47,733 nucleotides of DNA from Myxococcus llanfairpwllgwyngyllgogerychwyrndrobwllllantysiliogogogochensis. Lineage in GTDB: Bacteria > Myxococcota > Myxococcia > Myxococcales > Myxococcaceae. A model generated the notes under the pieces. The model had not been told where the DNA came from. It worked only from the letters and a program-made list of their open reading frames with translations, and did not search any database. Of the stretch, positions 27,039 to 38,045 are shown one piece after another; within the stretch, counting starts at the first letter, position 1; every line of letters starts with the position of its first letter. The position numbers and the translations under genes were made by a program. The stretch is from assembly GCF_006636215.1 (NCBI RefSeq), contig NZ_VIFM01000064.1:1-47733 (forward strand). Direction: 5' to 3'.

Positions 27039-27902
27039 TCAGCGCGCCTGCCGGGCTTGTGTGGCGGGCGCTTCCAGCGAGTCGAGGAACGCGAGGATGC
27101 GGAGGGCACACCCCTCCGGATCCTCCAGCGGAAAGAGGTGCCCGCCGGGAAACTCCTCGAGCCGGGCCCCTGGCACCACTCGCCGGGCACGCGCGAAGGC
27201 CGACTCCGCGAGCGTGCGGGTGTCACGCCCCCGCACGATGAGGGTGGGCACCGCGATGGAGCGCAGCGCCCGCCACATGCCCACGGGCGTCGTCTCGAAG
27301 ACGCGGGCCTCCCAGGCACGGGGGATGGTCAGCCGGAACCCGCCTTCGGGTGCCTCGGTGAGTCCGTATGTGAGGTAGTCCTGAAAGCACTCCGGGTCGA
27401 AGCTCTGGAACAGGGGCTTCTTGCGGTAGCTCGCGGCGGCCTCCTCGCGAGAGTTCCAGTGCTCCCGCCGACGCCACGCGAAGCTCGCGGGAGGCACACG
27501 ACTGCGCTGGCCCAGCAGCGTCAGCACGTCGAGCGCCAGCTTGCGCATCCCCGAGAACAACACGGGGTCCAGCGTGACGATGGCGCGGAAGAGGCCGGGG
27601 TCCTTCACGGACGCGAGCAGCGTCGCCACGCCGCCCATGCTGTGCCCCACGCCGACGACGCCTTCCAGCCCGGCGGCGCGCAGGGCCTGCGCCAGCTCGT
27701 CCGCCATGTCGTTCCAGGTCCGCATGGACAGCGGGTCCGAGCCCGGCACGAGGCAACGGCTCCGCACCGAGACGACGTGGTAGCGCGTCTTCAGGCGCTC
27801 GATGAGCTTGCGGTAGGTGCCCGGCGGAAAGCCGTTGGCGTGCGCCAGGTGCAGCACGGGGCCGGTGCCGCCCCAGTCATCCAGTTGAAGGGCCTTGCTC
27901 AT
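27039..27902 (-). CDS. Alpha/beta-fold hydrolase
   Basis: A 287-residue serine hydrolase. It has the oxyanion-region HLAHANGFPPGTYRKL near residue 20, the nucleophile elbow GHSMGG with Ser88, and TLIVRGRDTRTL preceding the probable acid. The catalytic His is in EEFPGGHLFPLEDPEGC near the end. The HANGFP motif is common in a set of bacterial hydrolases of unknown substrate. The ATG at 27902 gives the conserved start MSKALQLDDWGGTGPV. The longer open frame runs into the neighbouring duplicated region and is rejected. It reads toward a convergent zinc-ribbon gene with a 39-base gap and no clear terminator. Confidence 0.9.
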   Translation of the reverse strand: MSKALQLDDWGGTGPVLHLAHANGFPPGTYRKLIERLKTRYHVVSVRSRCLVPGSDPLSMRTWNDMADELAQALRAAGLEGVVGVGHSMGGVATLLASVKDPGLFRAIVTLDPVLFSGMRKLALDVLTLLGQRSRVPPASFAWRRREHWNSREEAAASYRKKPLFQSFDPECFQDYLTYGLTEAPEGGFRLTIPRAWEARVFETTPVGMWRALRSIAVPTLIVRGRDTRTLAESAFARARRVVPGARLEEFPGGHLFPLEDPEGCALRILAFLDSLEAPATQARQAR

Positions 27903-28033
27903 GGCCCTGTCCGGATACCGCGAACCGCGCCCGCTGTCTCGCGCCCCGGACGCGTGGACCGGGTGCGAGGCACTCACAGCGGGGGCCGCCAGCCGTCCCG
28001 GAGTGGCCAGAGCCCCCAAGATGCGTCCCCCGT

Positions 28034-28561
28034 TCAGGAGCCGGTGATGGTCAGGACCGTCGGTCCCACCGTGGCGGTGACGCCCTCCTCCGTGAAACAT
28101 CCCAGCACCTGGGTCTGAGTGAGCACGAAGGTAATGAGCACGCTGGCCCCCTGGAACCGTCCGCCCACCACCGTCCCCGAATAGGTCGCCACCACCTCGC
28201 CCAAGGGCCTGACGGTGATGACGACGCTCGTGTCCAGGTTGCTGACCGAGCCGTCACTCCAGTTGAGCTGCGAGTCAAGCCGGTTCGTGCCGCTCACGCA
28301 GCTCAACATGCCGGTGCCCTCCGCCACGAATGAGGCCGAGAGGAGTGACAACGGAACCCCGACACACGGACCGAACGTCCCGTCCCCTGTCGCGGTGATC
28401 ACCCGGGGCGCGTTCGTCATGCCCGGTGAGTATTGGGCCTGGACGATGCCGGGGCAGGTCAGCAGCACCGGCTCCGCGCTGGCGGGCGCCGCGAAGAGGG
28501 CCAGGGTCGCGATGAAGGCGGAGAAAAGCGGGGCGCGGCGAGAACGCAAGACAAGCGGCAT
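28034..28561 (-). CDS. Small secreted four-Cys protein, paralogue A
   Basis: A 175-residue exported protein with a signal peptide cut after PASA (residue 29). The mature part has LLTCPGIVQAQYSPGMTN, FGPCVGVPLSLL, a third Cys in MLSCVSG and a fourth in VLGCFTEE, enough for two disulfides. The layout and the YSPG(M/L)TN-PR and GPC motifs resemble small secreted proteins I recall from Streptomyces. No function is known. Of the three tandem copies this is the most diverged, with GDGTFGPC, ASFVAEGTGM and FVLTQTQ. Its spacer on the upstream side contains a copied fragment of the mnmD-like gene. Confidence 0.82.
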   Translation of the reverse strand: MPLVLRSRRAPLFSAFIATLALFAAPASAEPVLLTCPGIVQAQYSPGMTNAPRVITATGDGTFGPCVGVPLSLLSASFVAEGTGMLSCVSGTNRLDSQLNWSDGSVSNLDTSVVITVRPLGEVVATYSGTVVGGRFQGASVLITFVLTQTQVLGCFTEEGVTATVGPTVLTITGS

Positions 28562-28722
28562 GGGAAGGCTCCTCGTCCGCCTTGGACTCTCCCGCGGACG
28601 CTCACCTCTTAGCGGTTCGCTTCACCCGCTCCCATTGCACCCTCGTCCCAAGGGACACGCTCTCACTCCCCCATGCATTCCCTTGCATGAACAGGGATTG
28701 AGTACACCCTCCATCGCCAGTG

Positions 28723-28760
28723 GATTGAATCAACACCACGGATGGGCCCGCACGCGGGCC
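28723..28760 (-). pseudogene. Copied 3'-terminal fragment of the mnmD-like gene
   Basis: These 38 bases match 30160-30200 with one 3-base gap. Read on the minus strand they encode ARVRAHPWC and a stop, against ARVLAHPQWR and a stop at the end of the real gene. This is a duplication scar, not a functional gene. Its inverted GGGCCCGC/GCGGGCCC may now act as a terminator for paralogue B. Confidence 0.75.
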
Positions 28761-28779
28761 CCAAAGACGCGGCTCCCGC

Positions 28780-29307
28780 TCAGGAGCCGGTGATGGTCAG
28801 GACCGTCGGTCCCACCGTGGCGGTGACTCCCTCCTCCGTGAAACATCCCAGCACCTGGGTCTGAGCGAGCACGAAGGTGATGAGCACGCTGGCCCCCTGG
28901 AACCGTCCGCTCACCACCGTCCCTGTAGAGGTCGCCACCACCTCGCCCAAGGGCCTGACGGTGATGAGGATGCTCACGCTCACGTTGCTGACCGAGCCGT
29001 CGCTCCAGTTGAGCTGCGCGTCAAGCTGGCTCGAGCCCCCCACGCAGCTCAACGTGCCCATGCCCCCCGCCACGAATGACGTCGAGAGGAGTGACAACGG
29101 AACCCCGACACACGGGCCGAACGTCCCGCTCGCTGTCGCGGTGATCACCCGGGGCGCGTTCGTCATGCCCGGTGAGTATTGGGCCTGGACGATGCCGGGG
29201 CAGGTCAGCAGCACCGGCTCCGCGCTCGCGGGCGCCGCGAACAGCGCCAGGGTCGCGACGAAGGAGGCGAACAGCGGGGCGAGGCGAGAACGCGAGAAAA
29301 GCCGCAT
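28780..29307 (-). CDS. Small secreted four-Cys protein, paralogue B
   Basis: A 175-residue paralogue with the same signal peptide, Cys pattern and C-terminus (FTEEGVTATVGPTVLTITGS). By my count it differs from paralogue C at about 14 of 175 positions, clustered in VSNVSVSILITV and VVATSTGTVVSG. Downstream, at 28744-28761, GGGCCCGC and GCGGGCCC form a hairpin that may terminate this gene. It has a shorter upstream spacer than A and C. Each copy seems to have its own promoter region rather than forming a single tight operon. Confidence 0.82.
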   Translation of the reverse strand: MRLFSRSRLAPLFASFVATLALFAAPASAEPVLLTCPGIVQAQYSPGMTNAPRVITATASGTFGPCVGVPLSLLSTSFVAGGMGTLSCVGGSSQLDAQLNWSDGSVSNVSVSILITVRPLGEVVATSTGTVVSGRFQGASVLITFVLAQTQVLGCFTEEGVTATVGPTVLTITGS

Positions 29308-29470
29308 GGCGAGACTCCTCGTCCGCCTTGGACTCTCCCGCGGACGCTCACCTCTTATCGCTTCGCTTCACCCTCACCCATTGCCCCCTCGTCTCAAGGG
29401 ACGCGCTCTCACTCACACATGCATTCAGACGTCCCGGAGCGGCTGGAGGCCCCCAAGACGCGACTCCCGC

Positions 29471-29998
29471 TCAGGAGCCGGTGATGGTCAGGACCGTCGG
29501 TCCCACCGTGGCGGTGACGCCCTCCTCCGTGAAACATCCCAGCACCTGGGTCTGAGCGAGCACGAAGGTGATGAGCACGCTGGCCCCCTGGAACCGTCCG
29601 CCCACCACCGTCCCCGAATAGGTCGCAACCACCTCGCCCAAGGGCCTGACGGTGATGAGGATGCTCGTGTCCAGGTGGCTGACCGAACCGTCGCTCCAGT
29701 TGAGCTGCGCGCCAAGCTGGTTCGAGCCCCCCACGCAGCTCAACGTGCCCATGCCCCCGGCCACGAATGAGGTCGAGAGGAGTGACAACGGAACCCCGAC
29801 ACACGGGCCGAACGTCCCGCTCGCCGTCGAGGTGATCATCCGGGGCGCGTTCGTCATGCCCGGTGAGTATTGGGCCTGGACGATGCCGGGGCAGGTCAGC
29901 AGCACCGGCTCCGCGCTCGCGGGCGCCGCGAACAGCGCCAGGGTCGCGACGAAGGACGAGAACAGCGGAGCGAGGCGAGACTGCGAGAAAGGCCGCAT
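29471..29998 (-). CDS. Small secreted four-Cys protein, paralogue C
   Basis: A 175-residue paralogue, the copy nearest the mnmD-like gene and in the position that probably best preserves the ancestral upstream flank. It has the signal peptide through PASA, then LLTCPG, FGPCVG, TLSCVGG and VLGCFTEE. Its 5' flank (29999-30166) matches that of copy A in the CTCCTCGTCCGCC...CTTGCATGA region, while its coding sequence is closer to copy B. This mosaic suggests recombination among the copies. Function unknown. Confidence 0.82.
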   Translation of the reverse strand: MRPFSQSRLAPLFSSFVATLALFAAPASAEPVLLTCPGIVQAQYSPGMTNAPRMITSTASGTFGPCVGVPLSLLSTSFVAGGMGTLSCVGGSNQLGAQLNWSDGSVSHLDTSILITVRPLGEVVATYSGTVVGGRFQGASVLITFVLAQTQVLGCFTEEGVTATVGPTVLTITGS

Positions 29999-30166
29999 GG
30001 GAAGGCTCCTCGTCCGCCTTGGACTCTCCCGCGGACGCTCACCTCTTAGCGGTTCGCTTCACCCGCTCCCATTGCACCCTCGTCCCAAGGGACGCGCTCT
30101 CACTCGCACGTGCATCAACTTGCATGAGCAGGAATTGAGCGCCCATTCCCTCACACGGAGATTGAA

Positions 30167-32259
<2,093 letters not shown>

Positions 32260-32390
32260 TCAAGACCCCGCCATTTCAGGGCATTTTTCGTCGCCTGCCG
32301 GGCGTTTCATGAGGTCACCGCGAGACGGATGGGTCGCGATTCCACGCAGCCTTGGCCGCTCCGCGTCAATTCCGCTACAACGCGCCCGCC

Positions 32391-33989
32391 ATGTTCAACG
32401 TCATCAACGTCTCCAAGGCCTACGGGCCCAAGAAGCTTTTCGAGGAGGTCAACGTCACCTTCTCTCCGGGCCGCCGCTACGGCCTGACCGGCCCCAACGG
32501 TGCGGGCAAGTCCACGTTCATGAAGATCCTCGCCGGAGACGAGGAAGCCGACATGGGCAACATCGTCCGGCCGCGCAAGCTGGGCATCCTCCGCCAGGAC
32601 CACTTCCGCTACGAGGAGGAACGCGTCCTCGACGTCGTGCTCATGGGCAACCTGCCCCTGTGGGCGGCCATGTCGGAGAAGAACAAGCTGTTGGCCAAGT
32701 CGGACATCACCGACGAGGACGGCAACCGGCTGGGCGAGCTGGAGGGCGTCATCGCCGAGGAGGATGGCTACTCGGCGGAGAGCGACGCGGCCACGCTGCT
32801 GGCGGGCCTGGGAATCGAAGAGGCCTTCCATGAGGGCCCCATGCGGCAGCTGACCGGCGGCCTCAAGCTGCGCGTGTTGCTCGCCCAGGCGCTGTTCGGC
32901 AAGCCCGAGGGGCTGCTGCTCGACGAGCCCACGAACAACCTCGATATCGACTCCATCCGCTGGCTGGAGAACTTCCTGCACGAGTACGAGGGCGTGCTCA
33001 TCACCATCAGCCACGACCGGCACTTCCTCAACTCCATCTGCACGCACATCGCGGACATCGATTACGAGGCCATCATCCAGTACAACGGTGGCTACGACGA
33101 CATGGTGCGGCAGAAGTCCCAGCTGCGCACCCGCGTGGAGTCCGAGACCGAGGAGAAGAAGAAGAAGATCGCCCAGCTCCAGGACTTCGTGGCGCGCTTC
33201 CACGCCGGCACCCGCGCCTCGCAGGTGCAGAGCCGCATCAAGCAGATCGACAAGCTGAAGTCGGACGACCTCAAGCGCTCCAACATCGCGCGGCCGTTCA
33301 TCCGCTTCGACCAGAAGGTCGTCAGCGGCAAGCAGACGCTCATGGTGGAGGGCATCAGCAAGTCCTTCGACGGCGTGCCCGTCATCCGCCCCTTCAACGC
33401 GCTGGTGTGCAAGGGCGAGCGCGTCTGTGTCATCGGCCGCAACGGCGTGGGCAAGTCCACCCTGGTGAGGATGCTCGCCGGGCAGCTCGAGCCGGACACC
33501 GGCAAGATTGGCTGGGGCCACCAGGCCTCCGTCGGCTACCTGCCGCAGGACCACCACGGCGTCGTGCGCAAGGGCACCACCTGCTTCGGCTGGCTGCGCG
33601 ACCTGCACGACAAGCTCACCAACGAAGAGATTTCCGGCGTGCTCGGCCGGATGCTCTTCTCCGGCGAGGAGCGGATGAAGAACACCGACACCCTCTCCGG
33701 TGGTGAGACGGTGCGCCTGCTGCTGTCCAAGCTGATGATCATGCAGGACAACGTCCTCGTGCTCGACGAGCCCACCAACCACCTGGACCTGGAGTCCATC
33801 TCCGCGCTCGCCGAGGGCCTCCAGAAGTACGAGGGCACCGTCATCGTCGTGACGCATGACCAGGAGCTCATCTCCGAGGTCGCCACGCGCATCTGGTCGC
33901 TCGAGGCGGGCCGCGAGGTGCTCGACTTCAACGGACCGTACGCGGAGTTCCGCGAGAAGCACGCGGCCGTCGCGGCCCAGCGACGCTGA
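32391..33989 (+). CDS. ybiT: ABC-F family ATPase, YbiT type
   Basis: A 532-residue soluble protein with two ABC domains and no membrane segment. The first has Walker A GPNGAGKST, GYSAE, a signature variant QLTGGLKLR and Walker B LLLDEPTNNLD. The second has GRNGVGKST, LSGGETVR and VLDEPTNHLD. The linker (about 240-305) is the charged P-site tRNA-interaction region. The weak first signature and the IRWLENFLHEYEGVLITISHDRHFLN block match E. coli YbiT rather than EttA or Uup. ABC-F proteins act on the ribosome to relieve stalls or modulate translation. The ATG at 32391 was chosen on homology. The gene lies next to tRNA-modification genes and converges with an Rrf2 gene. Confidence 0.93.
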   Translation: MFNVINVSKAYGPKKLFEEVNVTFSPGRRYGLTGPNGAGKSTFMKILAGDEEADMGNIVRPRKLGILRQDHFRYEEERVLDVVLMGNLPLWAAMSEKNKLLAKSDITDEDGNRLGELEGVIAEEDGYSAESDAATLLAGLGIEEAFHEGPMRQLTGGLKLRVLLAQALFGKPEGLLLDEPTNNLDIDSIRWLENFLHEYEGVLITISHDRHFLNSICTHIADIDYEAIIQYNGGYDDMVRQKSQLRTRVESETEEKKKKIAQLQDFVARFHAGTRASQVQSRIKQIDKLKSDDLKRSNIARPFIRFDQKVVSGKQTLMVEGISKSFDGVPVIRPFNALVCKGERVCVIGRNGVGKSTLVRMLAGQLEPDTGKIGWGHQASVGYLPQDHHGVVRKGTTCFGWLRDLHDKLTNEEISGVLGRMLFSGEERMKNTDTLSGGETVRLLLSKLMIMQDNVLVLDEPTNHLDLESISALAEGLQKYEGTVIVVTHDQELISEVATRIWSLEAGREVLDFNGPYAEFREKHAAVAAQRR

Positions 33990-34010
33990 CGTGAAGGGCC
34001 CGCCTGTCGC

Positions 34011-34469
34011 TCAGCCCGTCTTCTCCGGCGGGTTGAGCGCGAGGAAGCGGGCGTTGAGGTCCGCGGACATCTGGGCCACGGTGGTGCCTTCCAGGCTCTG
34101 CTTCAGCGCGGCCTCCGCGCGGCCGAAGACACCTTCCAGGTAGTCGGCCACGCAGGGGCCAATGGCGCAGTCCGGAGCGGGCCCCACCGGGTGCCTGCCG
34201 AACAGCTCCGCGCCCTCCTCCACCGACTCGTAGATGTCCCGAAGGGTGATGTCCTCGGGGCGCCGGGCCAGCGTCACGCCTCCGCGAACGCCCCGCTTCG
34301 TCTCCACCAGCCCCGAGCGAGCCAGGTCGCCCAAGAGCCGCCGCACCACGACGGGGTTCGTCTGGATGCTGCGCGCCATCGCCTCGGACGTCAGCGGACC
34401 GGCCGCGTCACCGGAGCACTTCGCGAGCATCGCGACGATGTGCGCCGCCATGGTGAATCGGCTGTTCAC
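34011..34469 (-). CDS. Rrf2-family transcriptional regulator
   Basis: A 152-residue Rrf2 winged-helix protein. The DNA-binding part is FTMAAHIVAMLAK...LTSEAMARSIQTNPVVVRRLLGDLARSGLVETKRGVRGGVTLARRPEDITLRDIY. Only two Cys residues (C101 and C106, DCAIGPC) follow the helix, instead of the three that ligate Fe-S in IscR/NsrR. This places it with the YwnA/YwgB-like group, which does not need a cluster. The effector is unknown. Upstream, between its start and the lipoprotein terminator, no operator could be identified. Confidence 0.9.
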   Translation of the reverse strand: MNSRFTMAAHIVAMLAKCSGDAAGPLTSEAMARSIQTNPVVVRRLLGDLARSGLVETKRGVRGGVTLARRPEDITLRDIYESVEEGAELFGRHPVGPAPDCAIGPCVADYLEGVFGRAEAALKQSLEGTTVAQMSADLNARFLALNPPEKTG

Positions 34470-34532
34470 TCACCCTCCGGGCTGGAATGGAGACTCCGAT
34501 GGTTACCTATCGCCCGCCCTGACGGCGTGCAA

Positions 34533-34555
34533 CCCGGCATTCCCCGACTGCCGGG
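34533..34555 (-). terminator. Hairpin terminator for the 1092-residue lipoprotein gene
   Basis: CCCGGCA and TGCCGGG form a perfect 7-bp stem with a nine-base loop, 28 bases beyond the lipoprotein stop. Confidence 0.5.
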
Positions 34556-34582
34556 CCGCTCGTCCGCTGGGAGCCCCGGGAC

Positions 34583-37500
34583 TCAGGGATTCACGAGTCC
34601 AAAGCTACCCGTCCCCACGGCCCAGTCTCCGGCCGCGTGGGTGTCTCCAGCGGTGACACGGCGCAGGGTCGTCTGCTTTCCAGCCGACGCGAAGGCCGGC
34701 GCCCAGGCGACGGTGATGTCCCAGGCGGAAGGGGCGGAAGAGTACGTGCAGGGGGCACCGCCACACGTCGCGGGTATCCACTGGCCCAGGGACTGGAGCA
34801 GCGCGAGGTCCGTCAGGAAGCCAGCGAAGGTGTTGGTCCCAATGGAGACCGCGAGGCCGTCCTGCGTGGCGCCGAAGGGGTCCAGCACGCGCAGCACCCG
34901 GTTGCCCGGGAGGAGGCTGAAGGTGGCGCCGCTGTGAAAGTCCCACGCGGTGTCATGCGTCGCGGGATACAGCGCCCGGCGATGCTCCATGGGCCCGCTC
35001 AGCTCCGAACGGGGCCCCGCCTCGCCCACGGGGTCCGGGTTGAGGTGCATGACGAGGACGTCGCCGGCCTGCACCTCCACGTCGGGGAACGTCGCGAGCG
35101 GCTCGGAGCCCCCGTCCTGCATCAGGGTCATGCCCGTCACCGGACCGGACTGGAGCACGACCAACTCCACCAGGTCGCGGTTGAACGACATGTTCGGAGC
35201 AACCTCCGTGATTCGCAGCCGCGCGGGCGTCGCGAACCCCCGGAAGGAGGCGGTGTTGTTCGGCGCCTGCACGCCGTCCCCCTTGAGGTCCCGCAGCGTC
35301 GCGGCGACCTGGACGCTGTAGCTGCCTCGCGGAGTCTGCGGCAGCGTGGTGACGACCACCTCCTTGGGCGACTGCAGCGTCGCGCCGGTGACGGAGAGCC
35401 CGGGGATGGTGATTTGCGCACCGCTGCCCAGGAGGCTGCCCGCATCCAGCCGCCGGTCGAAGCGCACCAGGACGGTCGTCGAGGAGAGCGCGAACGCCCC
35501 GAGGACCTTCGGGGGCGGACACGTCTGCGCGGTGAGATGCTCGGGAACCCAGAGGGAAGGCTGCGTCGACGCGGAGACCGTCCCGAAACGCCACAGCGGA
35601 GAGGTGAGCGAGACGTCGCAGCCCTGCACCAGCTCCAGCGAGTCGTTCACCGTCGCCACCATGCGCAGCCGGAGCTGGGCGGCGCTGGACGAGTTCGCGG
35701 GGACGCCCACCGTCGTCAGGGGCGCCTGGAGGTGGTCCGTGCCCGAGGCGGAGAAGGGGCCACTGATGACGCCGCGCAGGGAGATGAGCTCGGACTCGAA
35801 GTTTTCCAGAGCCATGGGCAGGTCGATGGCGCTCACATCCTGCGCCAGCGTCTGCACGGGGAAGTCCCTGGCGAACACGGTGTAGCTGCTGGGGTCGATG
35901 GTCGCGCGGCGCAGGCCGTTGCCGGTGCGCACATTGAGCACGCGGACGCCCACCCAGTCTCCCGCCACCGGAGGAGGCGAAACCGCGGAGGGGTTCAACT
36001 CCACGAACAGGGCCGGTCCCTCGCGCGTCGCCTGAAGGAAGATGCCCGGGCCGTCATTCGTCAGGTTGCCCACCCCGGGCTTGACGAAGGTGATGATGGC
36101 GCCGTCAATGGGCAGTCTCGGCACGTTGCCATCCGCCGCGGCACGCACGGTGGCGATCTGCTGCGACGCGACAGTGGCCACGTCGGGCAATGTGTAGATC
36201 TCCTGCCGCCCCAGCTCCTCGTTCCCGACGTTGTCCACCGACTTGAAGTTCACGGTGGTGTTGCGCGCGAGCACGAAGGGCGCGGTGTACAGCGGCGAGC
36301 TGCTCGAGACCGCCGTGCCGTCCAGCGTGTAGCGCGTCTCACCGCACCCCGCGGGTGCATCCGCGCAGGTGAGCCGCACGGTGACGGGGCCGTTGAACGT
36401 GCCTCCAGGCGGCTCGGCCTGCGTGAGCGGGGCCGACACGTCGAAGGTATAGACCTGGAGGCGGGACGCTTCCAGGTTGCCGGCGACATCCCTCGACACG
36501 AAGCGCAGGCGCGTGTTGGCGGAGAGCGTGAGGGGCGCGGTGTACGGAGTCCCCGTCGTCGGAGTCGGCTCGCTGTCGTCCCGCGTGTACCAGGTCCCCG
36601 CGCAGCCGCTGCCCGCGCCGTCGCCGCACGCCAGCGTCACCGTCCGCTGGGTCCGGAACACGCCCCCCTCGGGCTGTGCCACGGTGGTGGGCGCCGTCGG
36701 GTCCACCAGGATGGAATAGGTCTCCGTCACCGAGGGACTGACGTTTCCCACGCCATCCACCGCGAGGAAGCGCAGCGTCGTCGTCGCCGAGAGCGCCAGC
36801 GGCTCCGTGTAGCGCGGTGAGGTGGTGCCCGGCGCGGTGCCGTTCGTCGTGTAGTGCAGCGCGGAGCAGCCGGAGCCCCCCGTGTCCTCGCAGCGCAGCG
36901 CCACGGATTGCGCCGAGAAATAGGCGCCACCCCGAGGCGTCGCTGAGGCGGTGGGCGGCACGGTGTCGATGACGTACGTCTCGATGCCCAGCTCGCCAAG
37001 GTTTCCCACCACGTCCACGGCGACGAACACCACCGTGGTGGTGTTGGTGAGCTGAAGAGGGCCGCCGTACGCCGGGGAGTCCATCGTCGGCGTCCTGCCA
37101 TCCAGCGTGTAGTGGATGCGAGCACAGCCGGAGCCCCCCGCGTCATTGCACGCGAGCGCGACCTGTGTCGGGCCGGCGAACAGTCCCCCCCGAGGCGTGG
37201 CGACGGAGTCCGGCCCGGTCATGTCGGCGGTATACAGCGCGGCTCCCGGCGCGGAGGCGTTGCCTGCCCGGTCCAGGGCGATGAAGCGCAGCCGTGCGCC
37301 GGCCAGCAACGTGAGCGGCGTCGTATAGAGTCGCGAGGTCTCCAAGGGGATGGCGCCGTCCAGCGTGTAGTGGATTCGGGCGCAGCCGGAGCCCGTGCCG
37401 TCGTCACACGTCAGCGTGACGACGAGCGGAACGCCATAAATCCCCGAGCCCGGCGACATGGTGACCTTCGGAGGGTCCGCGTCCACCACGAACTCCGCCG

Positions 37501-37861
37501 AGCGCGCGCTCTCGCTGTTGCCCGCCCGGTCCACGGAGAAGAAGCGCAGCGTGGCGCTGGCCTCCACCATGACGAAGTCCGAGTAGCGGATGGACCGCGT
37601 CGTCGGAGCACTGCCATCCAACGTGTAGTACGTGGCCTCGCAGCCGGAGCCCGTCCCGTCAGCACAGGTGAGCGTCACCGTGCGAGGGCTGTTGAAGAGG
37701 CCCCCCGCTGGAGAGGCCACGGTGGTGGGCGCGACGGTGTCCGTGGACCCGGGGGGCGTGGGGACGGGATCCGAGCCTCCTCCGCCGCACGCGCTCGTCA
37801 GCACCAACGTGCAGAGCACTCCCCACAGGGAACGAGAGAAGAACGACACAAACCGAGGCAT
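34583..37861 (-). CDS. Large lipoprotein with six chitobiase-C-terminal-like repeats
   Basis: A 1092-residue lipoprotein with lipobox LTSACGGGG near residue 26. Residues about 40-560 hold six repeats of about 86 residues of the chitobiase/beta-hexosaminidase C-terminal type, with a PRGG.......V.L.C.D..GSGC....YTLDG..P core and a Cys pair in each. Residues about 570-700 look like an OB-fold-like segment (GAIITFVKPG...GIFLQATREGPALFVELNP). A Big_5-like segment (VLVRFDRRLDAGSLL) and a C-terminal lamin-tail-like domain (LRITEVAPNMSFNRDLVELVVLQ) follow. There is no catalytic domain, so a surface-binding role is inferred. The ATG at 37861 was chosen for the signal peptide. Tandem paralogue of the next gene. 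Nearly all of the length difference is repeat number. Confidence 0.85.
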   Translation of the reverse strand: MPRFVSFFSRSLWGVLCTLVLTSACGGGGSDPVPTPPGSTDTVAPTTVASPAGGLFNSPRTVTLTCADGTGSGCEATYYTLDGSAPTTRSIRYSDFVMVEASATLRFFSVDRAGNSESARSAEFVVDADPPKVTMSPGSGIYGVPLVVTLTCDDGTGSGCARIHYTLDGAIPLETSRLYTTPLTLLAGARLRFIALDRAGNASAPGAALYTADMTGPDSVATPRGGLFAGPTQVALACNDAGGSGCARIHYTLDGRTPTMDSPAYGGPLQLTNTTTVVFVAVDVVGNLGELGIETYVIDTVPPTASATPRGGAYFSAQSVALRCEDTGGSGCSALHYTTNGTAPGTTSPRYTEPLALSATTTLRFLAVDGVGNVSPSVTETYSILVDPTAPTTVAQPEGGVFRTQRTVTLACGDGAGSGCAGTWYTRDDSEPTPTTGTPYTAPLTLSANTRLRFVSRDVAGNLEASRLQVYTFDVSAPLTQAEPPGGTFNGPVTVRLTCADAPAGCGETRYTLDGTAVSSSSPLYTAPFVLARNTTVNFKSVDNVGNEELGRQEIYTLPDVATVASQQIATVRAAADGNVPRLPIDGAIITFVKPGVGNLTNDGPGIFLQATREGPALFVELNPSAVSPPPVAGDWVGVRVLNVRTGNGLRRATIDPSSYTVFARDFPVQTLAQDVSAIDLPMALENFESELISLRGVISGPFSASGTDHLQAPLTTVGVPANSSSAAQLRLRMVATVNDSLELVQGCDVSLTSPLWRFGTVSASTQPSLWVPEHLTAQTCPPPKVLGAFALSSTTVLVRFDRRLDAGSLLGSGAQITIPGLSVTGATLQSPKEVVVTTLPQTPRGSYSVQVAATLRDLKGDGVQAPNNTASFRGFATPARLRITEVAPNMSFNRDLVELVVLQSGPVTGMTLMQDGGSEPLATFPDVEVQAGDVLVMHLNPDPVGEAGPRSELSGPMEHRRALYPATHDTAWDFHSGATFSLLPGNRVLRVLDPFGATQDGLAVSIGTNTFAGFLTDLALLQSLGQWIPATCGGAPCTYSSAPSAWDITVAWAPAFASAGKQTTLRRVTAGDTHAAGDWAVGTGSFGLVNP

Positions 37862-38045
37862 CGCGAATCCATGGCATGCGCGTCCACTCCCCGCGAACGG
37901 GGAGGAACGGATATCGGGGCTGTCGGGGGAGAGGGAACGGCGCCGTGTGCCATCCGTGGATGGCACGCACCACCGCCTGATAGCGGAGCCTCGCGGAAGT
38001 TTCAAATTCCGGCGGCCCTCCGCGAAGGAGTCCTTCGGTTGGGGC
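37862..38045 (-). promoter_or_regulatory. Conserved leader/promoter shared by the two lipoprotein paralogues
   Basis: This 184-base gap resembles the region upstream of the second paralogue (42102-42293). Shared blocks are CCATGGCATGCGCGTCCAC, GGAACGGATA, GGGGCTGTCGG and, further out, a TTCAAA/CCTCCG block. A CTCCCCG-CGAA-CGGGGAG hairpin occupies 37887-37904. The block nearest the start may be the 5' leader with a regulatory stem. No -35/-10 pair was certain. Confidence 0.6.

Noticed and set aside
27903..28100. Longer start for the alpha/beta hydrolase
   Set aside because: The extension overlaps the duplicated secreted-protein gene and reads as its antisense frame. The MSKALQLDDW start is better.
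34637..36820. A 727-codon plus-strand open frame
   Set aside because: It is antisense to the 1092-residue lipoprotein with the same biased composition. The repeat structure and signal peptide support the minus strand.
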